This document shows positions 1 to 8,593 of a stretch of 32,122 nucleotides of DNA, piece by piece. Source of the stretch: Oscillibacter valericigenes. GTDB lineage: Bacteria > Bacillota > Clostridia > Oscillospirales > Oscillospiraceae. Location: contig NZ_JACSNX010000027.1 in the NCBI RefSeq assembly GCF_016902445.1, forward strand, positions 1 through 32,122, in the 5' to 3' direction. Each line of letters opens with the position of its first letter. The stretch's first letter is position 1. The notes under the pieces are model-generated. The model saw only the letters and a program-made list of their open reading frames with translations, searched no databases and had not been told where the DNA came from. The position numbers and the translations under genes were made by a program.

Positions 1-1925
1 TGGACTACATCGAGGGCATCTCCTTCAAGACCTACATCGCCAATCACGGCGGAAAGGTCAGCGTAGAAGAGGCCCTGAATGTGATGATCCCCGTCCTGCG
101 GGCGCTGACGGCCGTCCATGCGGAGGGGTTCATCCACCGGGACGTGACGCCGGACAACATCTACATTACGAAAGACGGCATGGTGAAGCTGCTGGACTTC
201 GGCTCCGCAAGATACTCCATCGGCGACAAGTCCAAGAGTTTGGACGTCATTCTGAAAGTCGGCTACGCCCCGAAAGAGCAGTACATCCGCCGGAGCCGGC
301 AGGGGCCCTTCACCGACGTCTACTCCTGCGCGGCGTGCTTCTACGCCGCCATCACGGGCTTTCTGCCGCCGGAGTCCCTGGAGCGGCTGGACGAGGACAC
401 CCTCGTTCCCATCTCCCAATGCGGCATCGACATCCCGGAGTACCTGGACAAGGCGATTTTGAAGGGCCTGGCCGTCCAGCCGGAGGACCGGTTCCAGAGC
501 GCGGCGGAGTTCCTGGACGCCATCGAGAGCCAGCAGGTGGTGGAGGTGCCCGTCTCCGGCGGAACAACCCCGGCCCCGGAGAAGAAAAAAGTCAAGCCTG
601 CCCTGATCGCAGGCCTTGCGGCTCTGGTCGTGGTGGCGATCGGCGTGGGCATGGCTCTGGGCGGGGGCGGCACCAGCGGGAGCAGTCTGCCGCAGGCCAA
701 TGCGGAGTCGGAGGATCTTCCTCCCCTGAAACAGGCTGCGGTCCCGTCCGTCACGATCCAGGGACAGGAATACAGCACCGATCTGCGGGAGCTGGATCTG
801 GAATCCACGCAGCTCACGGACGCCGATCTGCAGCAGATCGGCTATATGATCAACCTGACGGCGCTCTATCTGCCGGACACCGGATCCTTTGGCGACCTGA
901 CGCCGCTGTCCAACCTCACGGAGCTGCGCACGCTCCGCTTCAGCGGAGACAGCAACAATCCCTCCACCAACATCCGGGACCTGTCCCCTCTGGCGGAGTT
1001 GACCAATTTGACGCGTCTGGACATTGTGGGAACGTTTGACGATCTGTCCCCCCTGGCCAGTCTCACCAATCTCACGAATCTGCGCATTGAGGGAAATCTT
1101 TCCTTCCAGGATCTGACCCCTCTCTCCCATCTGAGCGAACTTCGGATCCTGTGGATCCGCCCCACCGGGAACAACACCTTCTTCTATCTGGATGATCTGA
1201 CGCCGCTGGCCAATCTCACGCAGCTGGAGGAGCTGCGTCTGGATGTGGAGGGGATCTCCGATTTTGACTGGGCGGCCGGTATGACCAACCTGCGGGCACT
1301 GGAGTGTTACGGCAGCGAAGCGACCTATTCCAACGTGGACGGACTCTCCCAGCTGACGCAGCTGGAGACGATCCGGCTGCCCATCCGGGTCTATGGCCAG
1401 GGGGCCTCTCCCTATGACATCCAGGGCCTCTCCGGTCTGACGAAGTTGACCCATCTGGACATTCCCTGCGGCATCAAAGATCTGACGCCTCTTTCCAACC
1501 TCACCAATCTGCAATTCCTGTCGGTGCAGAACGGCGGCAGCATTTCCGGGTCTGACACCTCTCTGGAACCTCTGCGCAGCCTGACCGACCTGACGGAGCT
1601 GGCGCTCTCCCTGGACACCTATCAGGACCATGAGATCACCGTGGACCTCTCTCCCCTGGCAGATCTGACAAACCTTCAAACACTGTCCATCTCCGCTCAG
1701 AACTCCAGCTGGGACCCGCCGATCCCGTCGCTCTCCAACCTGTCCGCCCTGGCAAACCTGAAAGATCTCCGCACACTGGAGCTGCGCTTCTCCAATGTCA
1801 CGGATATCTCCCCTCTGCGGGAACTGACCAACCTGCAGTCTGTCTCCATTTATGACAGTGGGCGGTATACGGTCTCTGACTGGTCTCCGGTGGAGCATGT
1901 GCCGGTCGTCAACAAAAATTCGTAG
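1..1925 (+). CDS. Membrane Ser/Thr protein kinase with LRR ectodomain (5' end missing)
   Basis: The reading frame is open from base 3 to the TAG at 1923-1925, so the window starts inside the gene; about 640 residues are visible. The first part is the C-terminal half of a Hanks-type kinase domain: catalytic-loop HRD at 135-143 and DFG at 195-203. A Pro/Lys linker, one TM helix (about 586-663) and a Gly/Ser spacer follow. The rest (about 740-1920) is leucine-rich repeats of the bacterial internalin-like kind, with recurring DLSPLxxLTNL units of about 22-24 residues. Lysines just before the TM predict kinase inside and LRRs outside. The downstream paralogue at 1947 is complete and shows what is probably missing: a zinc ribbon and the ATP-binding lobe. 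The kinase part is almost identical to that paralogue. Kinase activity is a family-based prediction; the ligand is unknown. Confidence 0.9.
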   Translation, partial: DYIEGISFKTYIANHGGKVSVEEALNVMIPVLRALTAVHAEGFIHRDVTPDNIYITKDGMVKLLDFGSARYSIGDKSKSLDVILKVGYAPKEQYIRRSRQGPFTDVYSCAACFYAAITGFLPPESLERLDEDTLVPISQCGIDIPEYLDKAILKGLAVQPEDRFQSAAEFLDAIESQQVVEVPVSGGTTPAPEKKKVKPALIAGLAALVVVAIGVGMALGGGGTSGSSLPQANAESEDLPPLKQAAVPSVTIQGQEYSTDLRELDLESTQLTDADLQQIGYMINLTALYLPDTGSFGDLTPLSNLTELRTLRFSGDSNNPSTNIRDLSPLAELTNLTRLDIVGTFDDLSPLASLTNLTNLRIEGNLSFQDLTPLSHLSELRILWIRPTGNNTFFYLDDLTPLANLTQLEELRLDVEGISDFDWAAGMTNLRALECYGSEATYSNVDGLSQLTQLETIRLPIRVYGQGASPYDIQGLSGLTKLTHLDIPCGIKDLTPLSNLTNLQFLSVQNGGSISGSDTSLEPLRSLTDLTELALSLDTYQDHEITVDLSPLADLTNLQTLSISAQNSSWDPPIPSLSNLSALANLKDLRTLELRFSNVTDISPLRELTNLQSVSIYDSGRYTVSDWSPVEHVPVVNKNS

Positions 1926-1946
1926 CTGCAAATAGGAGGTAGTCTC

Positions 1947-4900
1947 ATGTCGCCTGTCCCTGAAAAACCAGTTTTCTGCTACAACTGCTTTCAGGAAAAG
2001 TCCGAAGCAGAGGGCCCCTGCCCCTACTGCGGCTTCGACCTGGCGGAAAACGAGAAAAAATTCCCGGTGGCCCTGCGGGCCGGGACGGTCCTGAATGACC
2101 GGTACATCATCGGCCGGGTGCTGGGCCAGGGCGGCTTCGGTATCACCTACCTGGCCCTGGATACCCAGTTGAACGCCAAGGTGGCCATCAAGGAGTTCAT
2201 GCCCGGCGAGATCGCCACCCGGCAGGGCACCACCGTGTCCGTTCTGGCAGAGAACCGCAGCGAGGAGTTCGCCTATGGCGCCGAGCGCTTCCAGGAGGAG
2301 GCCCGGACCCTGGCAAAGTTCATCGGCAACCCCAACATCGCCGGTGTGTCCAGCTACTTCGACGAAAACGACACCTCGTACTTCGTCATGGACTACATCG
2401 AGGGCATCTCCTTCAAGACCTACATCGCCAACCACGGCGGGAAGATCTCTGTCGAAGAGACTCTCAACGTGATGATCCCCGTCCTGCGGGCCCTGACTGC
2501 TGTCCATGCGGAGGGCTTCATCCACCGGGATGTGACGCCGGACAACATCTACATTACGAAAGACGGCATGGTGAAGCTGCTGGACTTCGGATCTGCAAGA
2601 TACTCTATCGGAGACAAGTCCAAAAGTCTGGACGTCATTTTGAAAGTCGGCTACGCGCCCAAGGAGCAGTACATCCGCCGGAGCAGGCAGGGCCCGTTCA
2701 CGGACGTCTACTCCTGCGCGGCGTGCTTCTACGCCGCCATCACCGGCTTCCTGCCGCCGGAGTCTCTGGAGCGGCTGGACCATGACGAGCTGGTCCCCAT
2801 CTCCCAGTGCGGCATCGACATTCCGGAGTATCTGGACAAGGCCATTTTGAAGGGTCTCGCCGTCCAGCCGGAGGACCGGTTCCAGAGCGCGGCGGAGTTC
2901 CTGGACGCCATTGAGCAGCAGCAGATCGTGGAGGTGCCCGCCTCCGGCGGCGCTGCCGCACCGTCCACCGCCGGAGGTCAGCTGGACGCCCTCATTGCCA
3001 AGATCCGGCAGAAGCCCAAGCTCTATGGGGCCATCGCCGCGGCAGCAGTCGTGGTGCTGGTGGCTCTGACCACCCTCACCGGCGGCGGAGGCAGCGGCAG
3101 GGGCGGCGGAGACCTGCTGCCCACGGAAGTCCCCTCCATCACCATCGCCGGACAGGAGTACAGCACGGATGAGAAAAACCTGGACCTGCAGGGCATGGGT
3201 CTGACGGATGCAGACATCCAGGACCTGAAGTACATGGTGAACCTATACTCCCTGAACCTGCGGGAAAACAACATCACCGACGTCTCCTGCCTGACGGAGC
3301 TGCCCCGGCTGGAAAGCCTGCAGCTGAGCGACAACAGCATCACGGACCTGTCGCCGCTGGCGGACATGACGGCGTTGATCGACCTGTACGTGGACGGGAA
3401 TGACATCACAGACCTCTCCCCCCTGGCGGAGATGACCCAGATGCGATACATTGATGTGGGGAACAACCCGAACCTGACGGATCTCTCTCCCCTCTCCGGC
3501 ATGACGGAGCTGGAGAACATCAATTTCCAGAATGTCCCGGTGACGGACTTCTCCTTCCTCTCCGGCATGACGAAGGTGGAATATCTGAATCTCAGCAACA
3601 TCCCGGCCGGCACCGATCTGTCGCCTCTGACAAACCTGACAAGTGTAAAAAACCTGAACATCCAGAGTCCGGAGGCATCCATCGGCGACCTGTCCTTTCT
3701 CTCCGGCATGACCGGACTTCAGGAGATCTACATTTATGGCATTTTTGAGAGTTTGACCCTGCCGGACCTGTCGGGCCTGAAAAATCTGACCACGCTGCAG
3801 CTCAATCCCGCCTCGGACTATACCCTGCCGGAGCTGGATCTCTCCCCCCTGGAGGGGGTGACAGGACTGCAGTCTTTGACCCTCTATGTGAACACCACCG
3901 CAGCTCTTGATCTGACGCCTCTGGCCGGGATGACAGAGATGCGGGAGCTGACGCTGAACTCCAACAGCACTGCCCCCATAGATCTCTCCCCGCTCTCCGG
4001 CATGACCCAAATGCAGTCTCTGGACATTCGGGGCAACATTCAGAGCACTGCGCCCCTGATCGGCATGGCGGATGTAACGGATCTGCGTCTGAGCAACAAC
4101 GACTACACGCTGACAGATCTGAGCGGCCTTGCCAACATGTCCAAGGTGCGTGAGCTGAGCATCAGCGTGGGGAATGTCCAGGACTTCTCACCCCTGTCAG
4201 GGATGACCGGACTGCAGTCGCTCTCCATCAGCGGCGATTACTATATCAACTCCCTGGATTTCCTCAAGGGGATGACCCAGCTCCAGAGTCTGAACATCTA
4301 TACCAGCGGGGAGATCCGGGTAACGGACCTGACAGCCCTCTCCGGCCTGACGAACCTCACCTCCCTGCATGTGGACACCACGGGGCTGACCAGCCTTCAC
4401 GGGCTGGAAAACCTGACGAAGCTGCAGGAGCTGAACCTCAGCGGCACTTACGCCAGCTATCCCGACCTGGATCCCCTGGCGAACCTCACTCAGCTCCAGA
4501 CCCTGCGGCTGCCCAGCTACGACGCGGACTACGACGATTTCAAGAGCTTCAACATCGACGCCCTGGCAAATCTGAAGAACCTCCAGGACCTGCAGATCTC
4601 CGGCACGCCGGACTCCCTGGAAGGGCTCCGGGGCCTGACGAATCTCCAGACGCTGAACATCAACGGCGCCTCCGGCTATGCAGGGCCGGCGCTGGACCTG
4701 TCGCCCCTGGGGACCCTCACCAGCCTGACGGACCTGCAGATCAGCAACTTCCGGGCCCTCAACAACGACCTGACGGCGCTGGGCAATCTCACCAGCCTGC
4801 GGGACCTGTGGGTAAGCGTGGGCAGCTATCAGGAAAAGGTGCGGAGCATCGCACCCCTGGGCAATCTCACCAACCTGACCCAGTTATCAGTCTATAACAC

Positions 4901-4958
4901 GGTGGACGGCATCGACACCTCCATGGTGAGCTTCGTCCCCGATCTCTATATCGGTTAA
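1947..4958 (+). CDS. Membrane Ser/Thr protein kinase: zinc ribbon, kinase, TM, LRR ectodomain
   Basis: The protein has 1003 residues; AGGAGG at about 1933 precedes the ATG. An N-terminal zinc ribbon has Cys11, Cys14, Cys25 and Cys28. The kinase domain spans about 52-325, with the glycine loop GQGGFG (60-65), Lys82, catalytic loop HRDVTPDN (193-200) and DFG (213-215); all key catalytic residues are present. A Pro/Ala linker, a TM helix (about 359-377) and a Gly-rich spacer lead to roughly two dozen LRRs (about 395-1003) with DLSPLxxLTxL spacing. Positive residues before the TM place the kinase in the cytoplasm and the LRRs outside. This is a mirror-order analogue of plant LRR receptor kinases. 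It lies 21 nt after its paralogue and 24 nt before the FHA gene, so all three are probably co-transcribed. Substrates are unknown; the FHA proteins next door are obvious candidates. Confidence 0.93.
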   Translation: MSPVPEKPVFCYNCFQEKSEAEGPCPYCGFDLAENEKKFPVALRAGTVLNDRYIIGRVLGQGGFGITYLALDTQLNAKVAIKEFMPGEIATRQGTTVSVLAENRSEEFAYGAERFQEEARTLAKFIGNPNIAGVSSYFDENDTSYFVMDYIEGISFKTYIANHGGKISVEETLNVMIPVLRALTAVHAEGFIHRDVTPDNIYITKDGMVKLLDFGSARYSIGDKSKSLDVILKVGYAPKEQYIRRSRQGPFTDVYSCAACFYAAITGFLPPESLERLDHDELVPISQCGIDIPEYLDKAILKGLAVQPEDRFQSAAEFLDAIEQQQIVEVPASGGAAAPSTAGGQLDALIAKIRQKPKLYGAIAAAAVVVLVALTTLTGGGGSGRGGGDLLPTEVPSITIAGQEYSTDEKNLDLQGMGLTDADIQDLKYMVNLYSLNLRENNITDVSCLTELPRLESLQLSDNSITDLSPLADMTALIDLYVDGNDITDLSPLAEMTQMRYIDVGNNPNLTDLSPLSGMTELENINFQNVPVTDFSFLSGMTKVEYLNLSNIPAGTDLSPLTNLTSVKNLNIQSPEASIGDLSFLSGMTGLQEIYIYGIFESLTLPDLSGLKNLTTLQLNPASDYTLPELDLSPLEGVTGLQSLTLYVNTTAALDLTPLAGMTEMRELTLNSNSTAPIDLSPLSGMTQMQSLDIRGNIQSTAPLIGMADVTDLRLSNNDYTLTDLSGLANMSKVRELSISVGNVQDFSPLSGMTGLQSLSISGDYYINSLDFLKGMTQLQSLNIYTSGEIRVTDLTALSGLTNLTSLHVDTTGLTSLHGLENLTKLQELNLSGTYASYPDLDPLANLTQLQTLRLPSYDADYDDFKSFNIDALANLKNLQDLQISGTPDSLEGLRGLTNLQTLNINGASGYAGPALDLSPLGTLTSLTDLQISNFRALNNDLTALGNLTSLRDLWVSVGSYQEKVRSIAPLGNLTNLTQLSVYNTVDGIDTSMVSFVPDLYIG

Positions 4959-4982
4959 GTACGGAAAAGGAGGTTTTTTCCC

Positions 4983-5807
4983 ATGGCCCAGATCGAATGC
5001 GGGCGGGGGCATCTCTATGATCCGGAGAAGTACCCCACCTGTCCCTACTGCAAAAACAACCAGCAGATCACCGTGGCGGCCGCCGGGCGCACCGCGCCCA
5101 TCCGCGTCACGGACACCAGCCGGACTGCGCCCCTCTCCGGCACGCCGGTGACGGCCGCCCAGAAGACGGCGCCTCTCACGCCGCAGCCCGCCCCGGCGAC
5201 CCCCGGCGGTGCCATCCCGGTGACGGCGGACTCCAAGACCATGCCGCCGAGAGGCTACGCTCCCCAGGCGGCCATCCCGGTGACTGCCCCCCAGAAGACC
5301 ATGCCCCCCAGGGGCTACGCCCCTGCCGCTCCCGCGCCCGCCGAGGCGCCGGAGCCCACCGCGCCGCCCAAGTTCCACGGCCCCAGCGTGCTGGACGCGG
5401 GCAAGACCGTGGGCATGATGCAGGAGCAGATGGGCTTTGACCCGGTGGTGGGGTGGCTGGCCTGTGTGGAGGGTCCCAGCCGGGGCAAGAGCTACACCAT
5501 CCGGGGCGGCATCAACTCCATCGGCCGGGGCGACCGGATGGACATCACCATCACCGGCGACCGGACCATCTCCATGGAGAACCACGCCAGGATCAGCTAC
5601 AGCGACCGGAACAACCGGTTCAACCTTCTGCCCGGAGACGGGCGGAACATCGTCTATCTCAACGGGGAGGAGGTATTCTCCGCCACGCCGCTGCAGGCTT
5701 ACGATCTCATCGACTTTGGAGAGACGAAGCTGCTGTTCGTCCCCCTCTGCGGGGAGCGGTTCACCTGGAAGCAGGAGGCGGAGCAGACGGAGCATGAGCG
5801 TGTTTGA
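4983..5807 (+). CDS. Soluble FHA-domain protein with N-terminal Cys/His motif
   Basis: The protein has 274 residues with no signal peptide or TM, so it is probably cytoplasmic. AAAAGGAGG precedes the ATG. An N-terminal Cys6/His10/Cys20/Cys23 cluster could bind zinc. Residues 30-145 are a low-complexity Ala/Pro/Thr linker with six [KR]-T-[AMV] motifs (at about 36, 47, 61, 85, 105 and 141), two of them inside a 20-residue tandem repeat. The FHA domain covers about 157-255, with GRGD (181-184), the ISMENHARI stretch (196-204) holding the usual Ser and His positions, and an NG motif near 227. FHA domains bind phosphothreonine peptides, and the Thr-rich linker may itself be phosphorylated by the adjacent kinases, as in GarA-like switches; that role is inferred. 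Its stop overlaps the start of the phosphatase gene. Confidence 0.85.
   Translation: MAQIECGRGHLYDPEKYPTCPYCKNNQQITVAAAGRTAPIRVTDTSRTAPLSGTPVTAAQKTAPLTPQPAPATPGGAIPVTADSKTMPPRGYAPQAAIPVTAPQKTMPPRGYAPAAPAPAEAPEPTAPPKFHGPSVLDAGKTVGMMQEQMGFDPVVGWLACVEGPSRGKSYTIRGGINSIGRGDRMDITITGDRTISMENHARISYSDRNNRFNLLPGDGRNIVYLNGEEVFSATPLQAYDLIDFGETKLLFVPLCGERFTWKQEAEQTEHERV
5211..5330 (+). repeat. Two-copy 60-bp tandem repeat inside the FHA gene
   Basis: Two adjacent 60-bp units (5211-5270 and 5271-5330) begin with the same GCCATCCCGG and encode nearly the same 20 residues, including KTMPPRGYAP. A more degenerate relative lies just upstream (about 5142-5200). The repeat multiplies a possible phosphothreonine motif in the linker. 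Confidence 0.75.
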
Positions 5808-6651
5808 CCGGCTGTTCGGCCGTGCCCGCCGGGTGACGGAGGACAGCGCCACCGTGGAGCTGTCCGTGCCCAGGGGGCCGGCCCTTCTGGCGGGAAACGT
5901 CCAGGGCGTGGGCGCGCGGGAGCGGCAGGAGGACTCCTTCGCCATCTGCAACATCTCCGACCCGGACGCGCTGGCCCGCCAGGGCCTCTTCGCCGTGGTG
6001 GCGGACGGCATGGGCGGCATGGACAGCGGAAACGAGGCCAGTGAGGCGGCTGTGGATTCTATGGTCCGGCTGTTCCGCGGCCTGCTGGAGGAAGGCGACG
6101 TGCCCCAGCAGCTGCGGGAGGGCGTCCTGGCCGCCAGCGACGGCATCTTCCAGCGATTCCAGGGCCGCAGCGGCACCACGGTGGTGGCGGTGCGGATCCT
6201 GGGGGCAGAGCTCCACTGGCTCAGCGTGGGAGACAGCGCCATCTTTCTCAAGCGGGGGGAGTGCGTGTTTCAGCTGAATCGGGAGCACACCTGCCTCAAC
6301 GACCTGTATCTGCGGGAGCTGGAGCAGGAGCCCATCCAAAAAGAGCGGGCGGAGCAGGACGAAGACGCCCGGCGGCTCACCGCCTTTGTGGGCATGGACC
6401 GCCTGGACCGGACGGATCAGAGCCTGCGGCCCTGGCATCTGCAGCCGGGAGACGTGGTGCTGCTGTGCTCTGACGGCATCAGCGGCGTGCTGACGGTCCC
6501 GGAGCTGAAGGAGGCCATGTCGGTGCCCCCGGACGAGGGCTGCCGCCTGCTGGAGACCATGGTGGCGGAAAAGGCCCTTCCAGCCCAGGACAACTACACA
6601 GGCGTGCTGATCGCCTATCAATTCAAACAGACGGGAGAGAGAGGACTATGA
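5794..6651 (+). CDS. PP2C-family Ser/Thr protein phosphatase (first copy)
   Basis: The protein has 285 residues and is soluble. The chosen ATG at 5794 overlaps the end of the FHA gene by 14 nt; the frame is open farther upstream but only in the shadow of that gene. PPM/PP2C motifs appear in order: RQEDS (Asp47), VVADGMGG (Asp71-Gly72), GTTVVAV, VGDS, LCSDGIS and DNYTG near the C-terminus. These supply the Asp residues that hold the two catalytic metals, so the enzyme looks active. Length fits stand-alone bacterial PP2C such as PrpC/Stp. It most likely reverses the phosphorylation made by the LRR kinases. The stop overlaps the next start as ATGA (6648-6651), which indicates translational coupling with the protease gene. 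Confidence 0.92.
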   Translation: MSVFDRLFGRARRVTEDSATVELSVPRGPALLAGNVQGVGARERQEDSFAICNISDPDALARQGLFAVVADGMGGMDSGNEASEAAVDSMVRLFRGLLEEGDVPQQLREGVLAASDGIFQRFQGRSGTTVVAVRILGAELHWLSVGDSAIFLKRGECVFQLNREHTCLNDLYLRELEQEPIQKERAEQDEDARRLTAFVGMDRLDRTDQSLRPWHLQPGDVVLLCSDGISGVLTVPELKEAMSVPPDEGCRLLETMVAEKALPAQDNYTGVLIAYQFKQTGERGL

Positions 6652-7868
6652 AGATCATGCGGAAACTGGCCGCGGCGCTGCTGGCGGCAGCCCTGGCGGC
6701 GGCCCTGGCAGTGCCGTCTCTGGCGGCTTTTGATCAGGATACACTCAACGGGATCGTGCTGATCCGCACCGGGGCGCCGGACGAAAACGGCGTCATGAAC
6801 TACTGGCGGGGCACCGGCTTCTTCGTGGGAGAGGCAGGGCAGGACCCGGAGTACATCGTCACCAACTGCCATGTGGTGGAGGACTTCATCCTGGCGGGCA
6901 AAGCCATCGGCGGCGGGGAGCTCCACGTGCTCTTTGACCAGGACGACGAGGCGGAGGCCTATCTGGTGGACTACGACTACGAAAAGGACATTGCCGTCCT
7001 GAAGCTGGAAGAGCCCACCGACAAGCGCTCCGCTCTCCAGATGCGGGAAGTGGAGGACGCCATGCTGGGCGATGAGGTCTACGCCGTGGGCTATCCCCTG
7101 GCGGCGGATATGACGGTCCAGGCTGTGAACTCCTTCAGCCCGGACGACGCCACCGTCACTGCCGGCAGCATCGGCCGCCTGCTGACGGAGAGCGGCACCG
7201 GCCGGAGGCTGATCCAGACCGACACCTCCATGAGCGGCGGCAACTCCGGCGGCCCCCTGGTGGACGGCAACGGCGCGGTGCTGGGCATCAACACCGCTGC
7301 TTCCGATCTGGACCAGAATCTGTTCTACGCTGTCAGCATCGGGGAGATCCTGCCCATGCTGGACCGGAACAACATCCCCTATTCCCTGTACAGCGCCTCT
7401 CCCATGTCCGGGAATACCATGCTTTACATCGGGATCGCCGCTGCAGTCGTGGTCGTGATCGTGGTGCTGGCCGTGGTGCTGGGGCGGAAAAAGAAGAAGC
7501 CCGCAGAGGCCGCACCTGCAGCCGATGCGGAAACATCCCGCAAGGCTCCGGTGATCCGCTCCCTGTCTCCCCAGCACGGCGGCCTGGTGGTCCAGCTCCA
7601 TCATCAGCAGCCGGTGCAGATCGGCCGGGACAGCGCCACCTGCCGGCTGGTGTATCAGGACGGCACGCCGGGCGTCAGCTCCCGCCACTGCCAGGTGTAC
7701 TACGACGAGCGGGACGGCGTGTTCGTGGTGACGGACCTGAACTCCACCTACGGCACCTTCCTGGCCGGCGGCCAGCGCATCCCGCCGGAGACGCCCACCA
7801 AGCTGTCTCCCAAGAGCTCCTTCTATCTGGGTGAGGTGGACAACACCGTCTACGTGGATCTGGAGTGA
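6648..7868 (+). CDS. Exported trypsin-like (HtrA-type) serine protease with TM and cytoplasmic FHA domain
   Basis: The protein has 406 residues. A signal peptide (1 to about 27, ending near SLAA) leads to an S1C-type protease domain (about 30-245). It carries the full triad: His75 in TNCHVV, Asp114 in DIAVLKL and Ser200 in GNSGGP. There is no PDZ domain. A TM helix (about 259-278) ends in GRKKKK, so the C-terminus faces the cytoplasm. After a short linker an FHA domain (about 303-406) shows GRD (326-328), VSSRH (343-347) and NSTYGT (365-370), the canonical phosphothreonine-binding set. The layout suggests that kinase-dependent binding inside the cell could recruit or control a protease outside it; this is inference. 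The gene overlaps the phosphatase upstream and is followed 5 nt later by a second phosphatase. Confidence 0.92.
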   Translation: MKIMRKLAAALLAAALAAALAVPSLAAFDQDTLNGIVLIRTGAPDENGVMNYWRGTGFFVGEAGQDPEYIVTNCHVVEDFILAGKAIGGGELHVLFDQDDEAEAYLVDYDYEKDIAVLKLEEPTDKRSALQMREVEDAMLGDEVYAVGYPLAADMTVQAVNSFSPDDATVTAGSIGRLLTESGTGRRLIQTDTSMSGGNSGGPLVDGNGAVLGINTAASDLDQNLFYAVSIGEILPMLDRNNIPYSLYSASPMSGNTMLYIGIAAAVVVVIVVLAVVLGRKKKKPAEAAPAADAETSRKAPVIRSLSPQHGGLVVQLHHQQPVQIGRDSATCRLVYQDGTPGVSSRHCQVYYDERDGVFVVTDLNSTYGTFLAGGQRIPPETPTKLSPKSSFYLGEVDNTVYVDLE

Positions 7869-7873
7869 GCGCC

Positions 7874-8593
7874 ATGCAGCTGAGTGCTTACGCATATACG
7901 AACCGCGGCGGCCGGGACCACAACGAGGACAGTCTCCGGGCCTCTGCGGAGCAGGGCATCTTTGTCCTGGCGGACGGACTGGGCGGCCATCGCTGCGGCG
8001 AGGTGGCCTCCCAGGCGGCGGTGGATGCCATTTTCACCGGCATGGCGCAGGCGGAAGCCCTGGAGGAGGCCGGCCTGCTGGATCTGTTCCGGTCCGCCAA
8101 CGAGGAGCTGCTCCGCCGGCAGGCGCAGCCGGGGCAGGAGGAGATGCGCACCACCGCCGTGGCCCTGAAGCTGGCCGGCAGCACCGCCGTCTGGGCCCAC
8201 ATCGGGGACTCCCGGCTCTACCGCTTTTCCAATGGGGAGCTGGCCGGCGTCACCGCCGACCACTCCGTCACCTACCGGAAGTTCCTGGGCGGGGAGATCT
8301 CCTATATGGACGTCTACCACGACGACGACCGCAGCCGCCTGCTGCGGGTGCTGGGCAAGGAGCCCTGCCGCCCGGAGGCCGGTCAGGCGGTCGTGTCTCC
8401 CGGGGATGCCTTTCTCCTCTGTTCCGACGGATTCTGGGAATTTGTCTACAATGAGGAGATCCAGGCCGACCTCTGCAGGGCCCGGACGCCGGAGGAGTGG
8501 GCAGAGGGGATGCTCCTGCGGCACATCCGGCGGACACCGCCGGGCAGCGACAACTTTTCCCTCATCACGGTCTTTGTGGAGGCATGCGGATGA
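7874..8593 (+). CDS. PP2C-family Ser/Thr protein phosphatase (second copy)
   Basis: The protein has 239 residues and no TM. ATG at 7874 was chosen because GGAG (7862-7865) lies 8 nt upstream; an in-frame GTG at 7865 overlaps the protease stop and is a weaker option. PP2C motifs: RDHNEDS (Asp19), VLADGLGG (Asp34-Gly35), TTAVAL, IGDSRLY, CSDGFWEF and SDNFSLI. The metal-binding Asp set is complete, so it should be active. It is clearly diverged from the phosphatase at 5794, so this is not a recent duplicate. It may differ in substrate, for example one enzyme for the kinases and one for the FHA partners; the sequence does not decide this. Its last bases overlap the VWA gene start. Confidence 0.92.
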   Translation: MQLSAYAYTNRGGRDHNEDSLRASAEQGIFVLADGLGGHRCGEVASQAAVDAIFTGMAQAEALEEAGLLDLFRSANEELLRRQAQPGQEEMRTTAVALKLAGSTAVWAHIGDSRLYRFSNGELAGVTADHSVTYRKFLGGEISYMDVYHDDDRSRLLRVLGKEPCRPEAGQAVVSPGDAFLLCSDGFWEFVYNEEIQADLCRARTPEEWAEGMLLRHIRRTPPGSDNFSLITVFVEACG

